Shown here in pieces: positions 62,120 through 64,000 of a DNA stretch of 64,000 bases. Made by a program: the position numbers and the translations under genes. Position 1 is the first letter of the stretch. Every line of letters starts with the position of its first letter. The notes beneath the pieces are model-generated. The model saw nothing but the letters and a program-made list of their open reading frames with translations. It did no database searches and had not been told where the DNA came from. The stretch comes from a bacterium (lineage in GTDB: Bacteria > Chloroflexota > Dormibacteria > Aeolococcales > Bog-877): positions 1-64,000 of the forward strand of contig JAJYPP010000003.1 of assembly GCA_021795235.1 (NCBI GenBank), given 5' to 3'.

Positions 62120-62896
62120 TCAGAACCCCAGGTGGGGATCATGGATGACCCCGAACTGCAAGAGCCGGATGTACAAGTCGGTGATGATCAGGGTGAACAG
62201 GCTTATCCAGGCGAAGGTGGAGTGTCGGGCATTCAGCCAGCTCACCCCCCGCCAGGCTCGATAGCGCTGCCGCCCCCCCAGGATGCAGGAGAAGCAATCC
62301 TTGCCACCGCCCACCAGATGCCTCAGCGAGTGGCAACCGAAGGTGTAGCCGGTCAGGAAGATCACGTTGACCAGCATGATCACGCTGCCCAGCCCGATCC
62401 CCCAGTGCCCGCGGTAGGAGAACGACTGGTAGGCGTCGATCCAGAGCACCACCAGAAACCCCACCGCGAAGTACACGAAGAAGCGGTGGAGGTTGTTGAG
62501 GATGAAGGGCAGCCGGCTCTCCCCCCGGTACGCCCTCCCGCGTCCGGTGGGCGACACCGCGGCCAGCTCAGACGGCTCGCGGATGGCGCAGCCGGGTGGG
62601 TCCTGGAAGAAGGACCGGTAGTAGGCCTTGCGGTAGTAGTAGCACGTGGCCCTGAAGCCCAAGGGGATGTAGAAGATGAACAGGGCGGGCGAGAGCGGCG
62701 TCCGCCCCAGTGCCACCTGGGGTGAGTAGAACGGCGACAGGTACTGCTGGAACTGGTCTGTGCGGAAGAAGACGATGGTCCACAGGCTGTAGAGCCCGAA
62801 CAGGGTGAGCCAGACCACCACGTTGGCCGGGTACACCCACCACCGGTCCTGGCGGCGCACGTCCGCGTCTCCCGGCCCGGTCAGGGTGGCCGCCAT
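62120..62896 (-). CDS. sdhC: Succinate dehydrogenase membrane anchor subunit
   Basis: The 258-aa protein has about five membrane helices and conserved histidines that could bind heme (NNLHRFFVYFAVGF, GCHSLRHLVGGGKDCFSC). The latter motif and the YYYRKAYYRSFF stretch resemble the single-chain anchor of actinobacterial Sdh1-type complexes. It should pass electrons from the Fe-S domain to quinone. ATG at 62896 is shared with the end of mdh, and its stop is 11 nt before sdhAB, so mdh-sdhC-sdhAB form one operon. Confidence 0.85.
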   Translation of the reverse strand: MAATLTGPGDADVRRQDRWWVYPANVVVWLTLFGLYSLWTIVFFRTDQFQQYLSPFYSPQVALGRTPLSPALFIFYIPLGFRATCYYYRKAYYRSFFQDPPGCAIREPSELAAVSPTGRGRAYRGESRLPFILNNLHRFFVYFAVGFLVVLWIDAYQSFSYRGHWGIGLGSVIMLVNVIFLTGYTFGCHSLRHLVGGGKDCFSCILGGRQRYRAWRGVSWLNARHSTFAWISLFTLIITDLYIRLLQFGVIHDPHLGF

Positions 62897-63819
62897 CAGG
62901 GTAGGACCGCGGTGACTTCCCGGACCGCCTGCGCCGAGCGCTCCATCTCGGCCCGCTCCTGGTCGGTGAGTTCGACCTCGACCACCTCCGACACCCCGCC
63001 GGCACCCAGCTTCACCGGAACCCCCATCACCACTCCGCGCAGGCCGTACTCGCCGTCCAAACGGATGGCGCAGGGCAACACCTGGCGGCGATCGGCGGCG
63101 ATCGCCTCCACCATCTGGGTGGTGGCGGCTGAGGGAGCGTAGTAGGCGCTGCCTGATTTGAGCAACCGGACGATCTCGGCCCCGCCGTCCCTGGTCCGCT
63201 GGACGATCTCCTCCAGCCGCTGGTTGGCGATCAGGCGGCCGACCGGCACCCCGGCGACGCTCGTCACCCCTCTAAGAGGCACCATGGAGTCCCCGTGGCC
63301 GCCGAGCACATAGGCCTCGACGCTGCGCACGGAGACCTCCAGCTCGGCGGCTACGAAGCTACGGAAGCGGGCCGTGTCCAGGATTCCGGCCATCCCGATG
63401 ACCCGGAAGCGGTCCAGGCCGCTCTGACGCAGCGCCAGCTCGGTCATAACATCCAGCGGGTTGGTCACGATCACCAGCACCGCATCGGGCGAGCGCCGCA
63501 TCACCTGCTCGGTGACCTCGCCCACGATCTTGGCATTGGCGCTGATCAGGTCGTCGCGGCTCATCCCGGGCTTGCGAGCCAGCCCCGAGGTGATCACCAC
63601 CACCTTGGATCCCTCGGTGATGGCGTAATCGGTGCCGCCCTCCAACCTGGTGTCGTAGCCCAGGATTGGAGCCGCCTCCGCCAGGTCCAGCGCCTTGCCC
63701 TCGGCCAGCCCCTCGACCACATCGACCAGGGCCAGGTCGAACAGGTCCAGCTCAGCCAACCGCTGGGCCGTGGTGGCGCCTACGTTGCCGGCGCCGATGA
63801 TCGAAACCTTGGGTCGCAT
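62896..63819 (-). CDS. mdh: Malate dehydrogenase (LDH-like type)
   Basis: Malate dehydrogenase oxidises malate to oxaloacetate with NAD. The Rossmann motif is IIGAGNVGATTAQ, and an Asp follows strand 2 (LALVDVVEG), favouring NAD over NADP. The mobile loop GLARKPGMSRDDL has the Arg that selects malate over lactate. VTNPLDVMTEL and the catalytic His in GGHGDSMVPL are intact. ATG at 63819 follows GGAGG (7 nt). Length is 307 aa. It starts the operon with sdhC and sdhAB, giving two consecutive TCA-cycle steps next to each other apart from fumarase. Confidence 0.95.
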   Translation of the reverse strand: MRPKVSIIGAGNVGATTAQRLAELDLFDLALVDVVEGLAEGKALDLAEAAPILGYDTRLEGGTDYAITEGSKVVVITSGLARKPGMSRDDLISANAKIVGEVTEQVMRRSPDAVLVIVTNPLDVMTELALRQSGLDRFRVIGMAGILDTARFRSFVAAELEVSVRSVEAYVLGGHGDSMVPLRGVTSVAGVPVGRLIANQRLEEIVQRTRDGGAEIVRLLKSGSAYYAPSAATTQMVEAIAADRRQVLPCAIRLDGEYGLRGVVMGVPVKLGAGGVSEVVEVELTDQERAEMERSAQAVREVTAVLP

Positions 63820-63891
63820 CGCACCTCCCTTTGGTGGGCGTGGTCAACAAGCCCGCCTGAACTCCACCCATGATAGAGACCCGGGCTCAGT

Positions 63892-64000
63892 TCAGGAGGG
63901 GAGCTGGGCCAGCAACCGTCGGCGGCAGTCCTTGATCGCCGCCCAGGCGGCGCCCCGGCCCTCCCAGCCGCCGACCGAGACCTCCTTGAGGTCCTCCAAC
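63892..64000 (-). CDS. 3' end of a CDS that continues beyond the window
   Basis: The last 35 codons of a leftward gene are visible: LEDLKEVSVGGWEGRGAAWA, then IKDCRRRLLAQLPS before TGA. It reads as genuine protein, but the fragment is too short for me to identify. It lies about 70 nt upstream of mdh on the same strand. Confidence 0.5.
   Translation of the reverse strand, partial: LEDLKEVSVGGWEGRGAAWAAIKDCRRRLLAQLPS

Overview
High-GC bacterial chromosome (roughly two thirds G+C) with dense, often overlapping genes and many GTG/TTG starts. There is no rRNA in the window, so lineage is inference. The combination of the GlgE glucan pathway, DUF3090 with a histidine phosphatase, SpoVS, RNase Y and RNase J together, and a Gram-positive-type LexA box (GAAC-N4-GTTC) points to the Terrabacteria, most plausibly Candidatus Dormibacterota or a neighbouring Chloroflexota/Actinomycetota lineage.

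Layout. 0-12 kb: a DoxX-like/Kelch membrane protein, then a leftward phenylacetate operon (paaA-B-C-D-E plus a threonine/serine dehydratase) with a perfect 16-bp palindrome upstream and a divergent TetR regulator that is broken by a stop codon, a roughly 290-bp insertion and a frameshift. PRC-barrel, GNAT and alkyltransferase-like genes follow, then paaK and a PaaI-type thioesterase. 12-14.5 kb: a decayed accessory island holding a toxin-antitoxin pair with a broken toxin and a TrwC-type relaxase remnant. 14.5-15.3 kb: a rhodanese and a CsoR/CstR-type repressor, divergent around a textbook operator. 15.5-22.9 kb: a four-gene operon glgE-treS-mak-glgB, in which every junction is a stop/start overlap, converting trehalose through maltose and maltose-1-phosphate to branched alpha-glucan. 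23-27.6 kb: a serine hydrolase, a flavin split-barrel protein, a LysM protein with a consensus promoter and LexA box, a polytopic membrane protein and lexA. 27.6-35.9 kb: spoVS-miaB-mutS-mutL-miaA-hflX (tRNA modification and mismatch repair), read leftward. 36-39 kb: an MFS transporter, two micro-ORFs ending in a strong terminator, and a membrane HD-GYP phosphodiesterase. 39.2-52 kb: a leftward housekeeping run of rny, recA (with a perfect LexA box), cinA/pncC, yajQ, ftsK, a D,D-carboxypeptidase, RNase J, a family-4 uracil-DNA glycosylase, pnp, rpsO and tRNA-His. 52-64 kb: tadA, two tRNA-Ser genes, a GH15 glucoamylase/trehalase-like enzyme, DUF3090, an FKBP lipoprotein, plsC, a GNAT, tRNA-Arg, a histidine phosphatase, a fused SdhA-SdhB gene with its membrane anchor, and mdh.

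How it works together. The window combines aromatic (phenylacetyl-CoA) catabolism, trehalose/glucan storage, TCA-cycle enzymes and an SOS circuit. LexA sites are readable at lexA, recA and a YneA/ChiZ-like LysM gene, which suggests DNA damage couples to cell-division arrest. The most unusual items are the SdhAB fusion, the disrupted paa regulator beside an intact operator, the CstR-like/rhodanese pair, the twin micro-ORFs at 37.4 kb and the DoxX-Kelch fusion.
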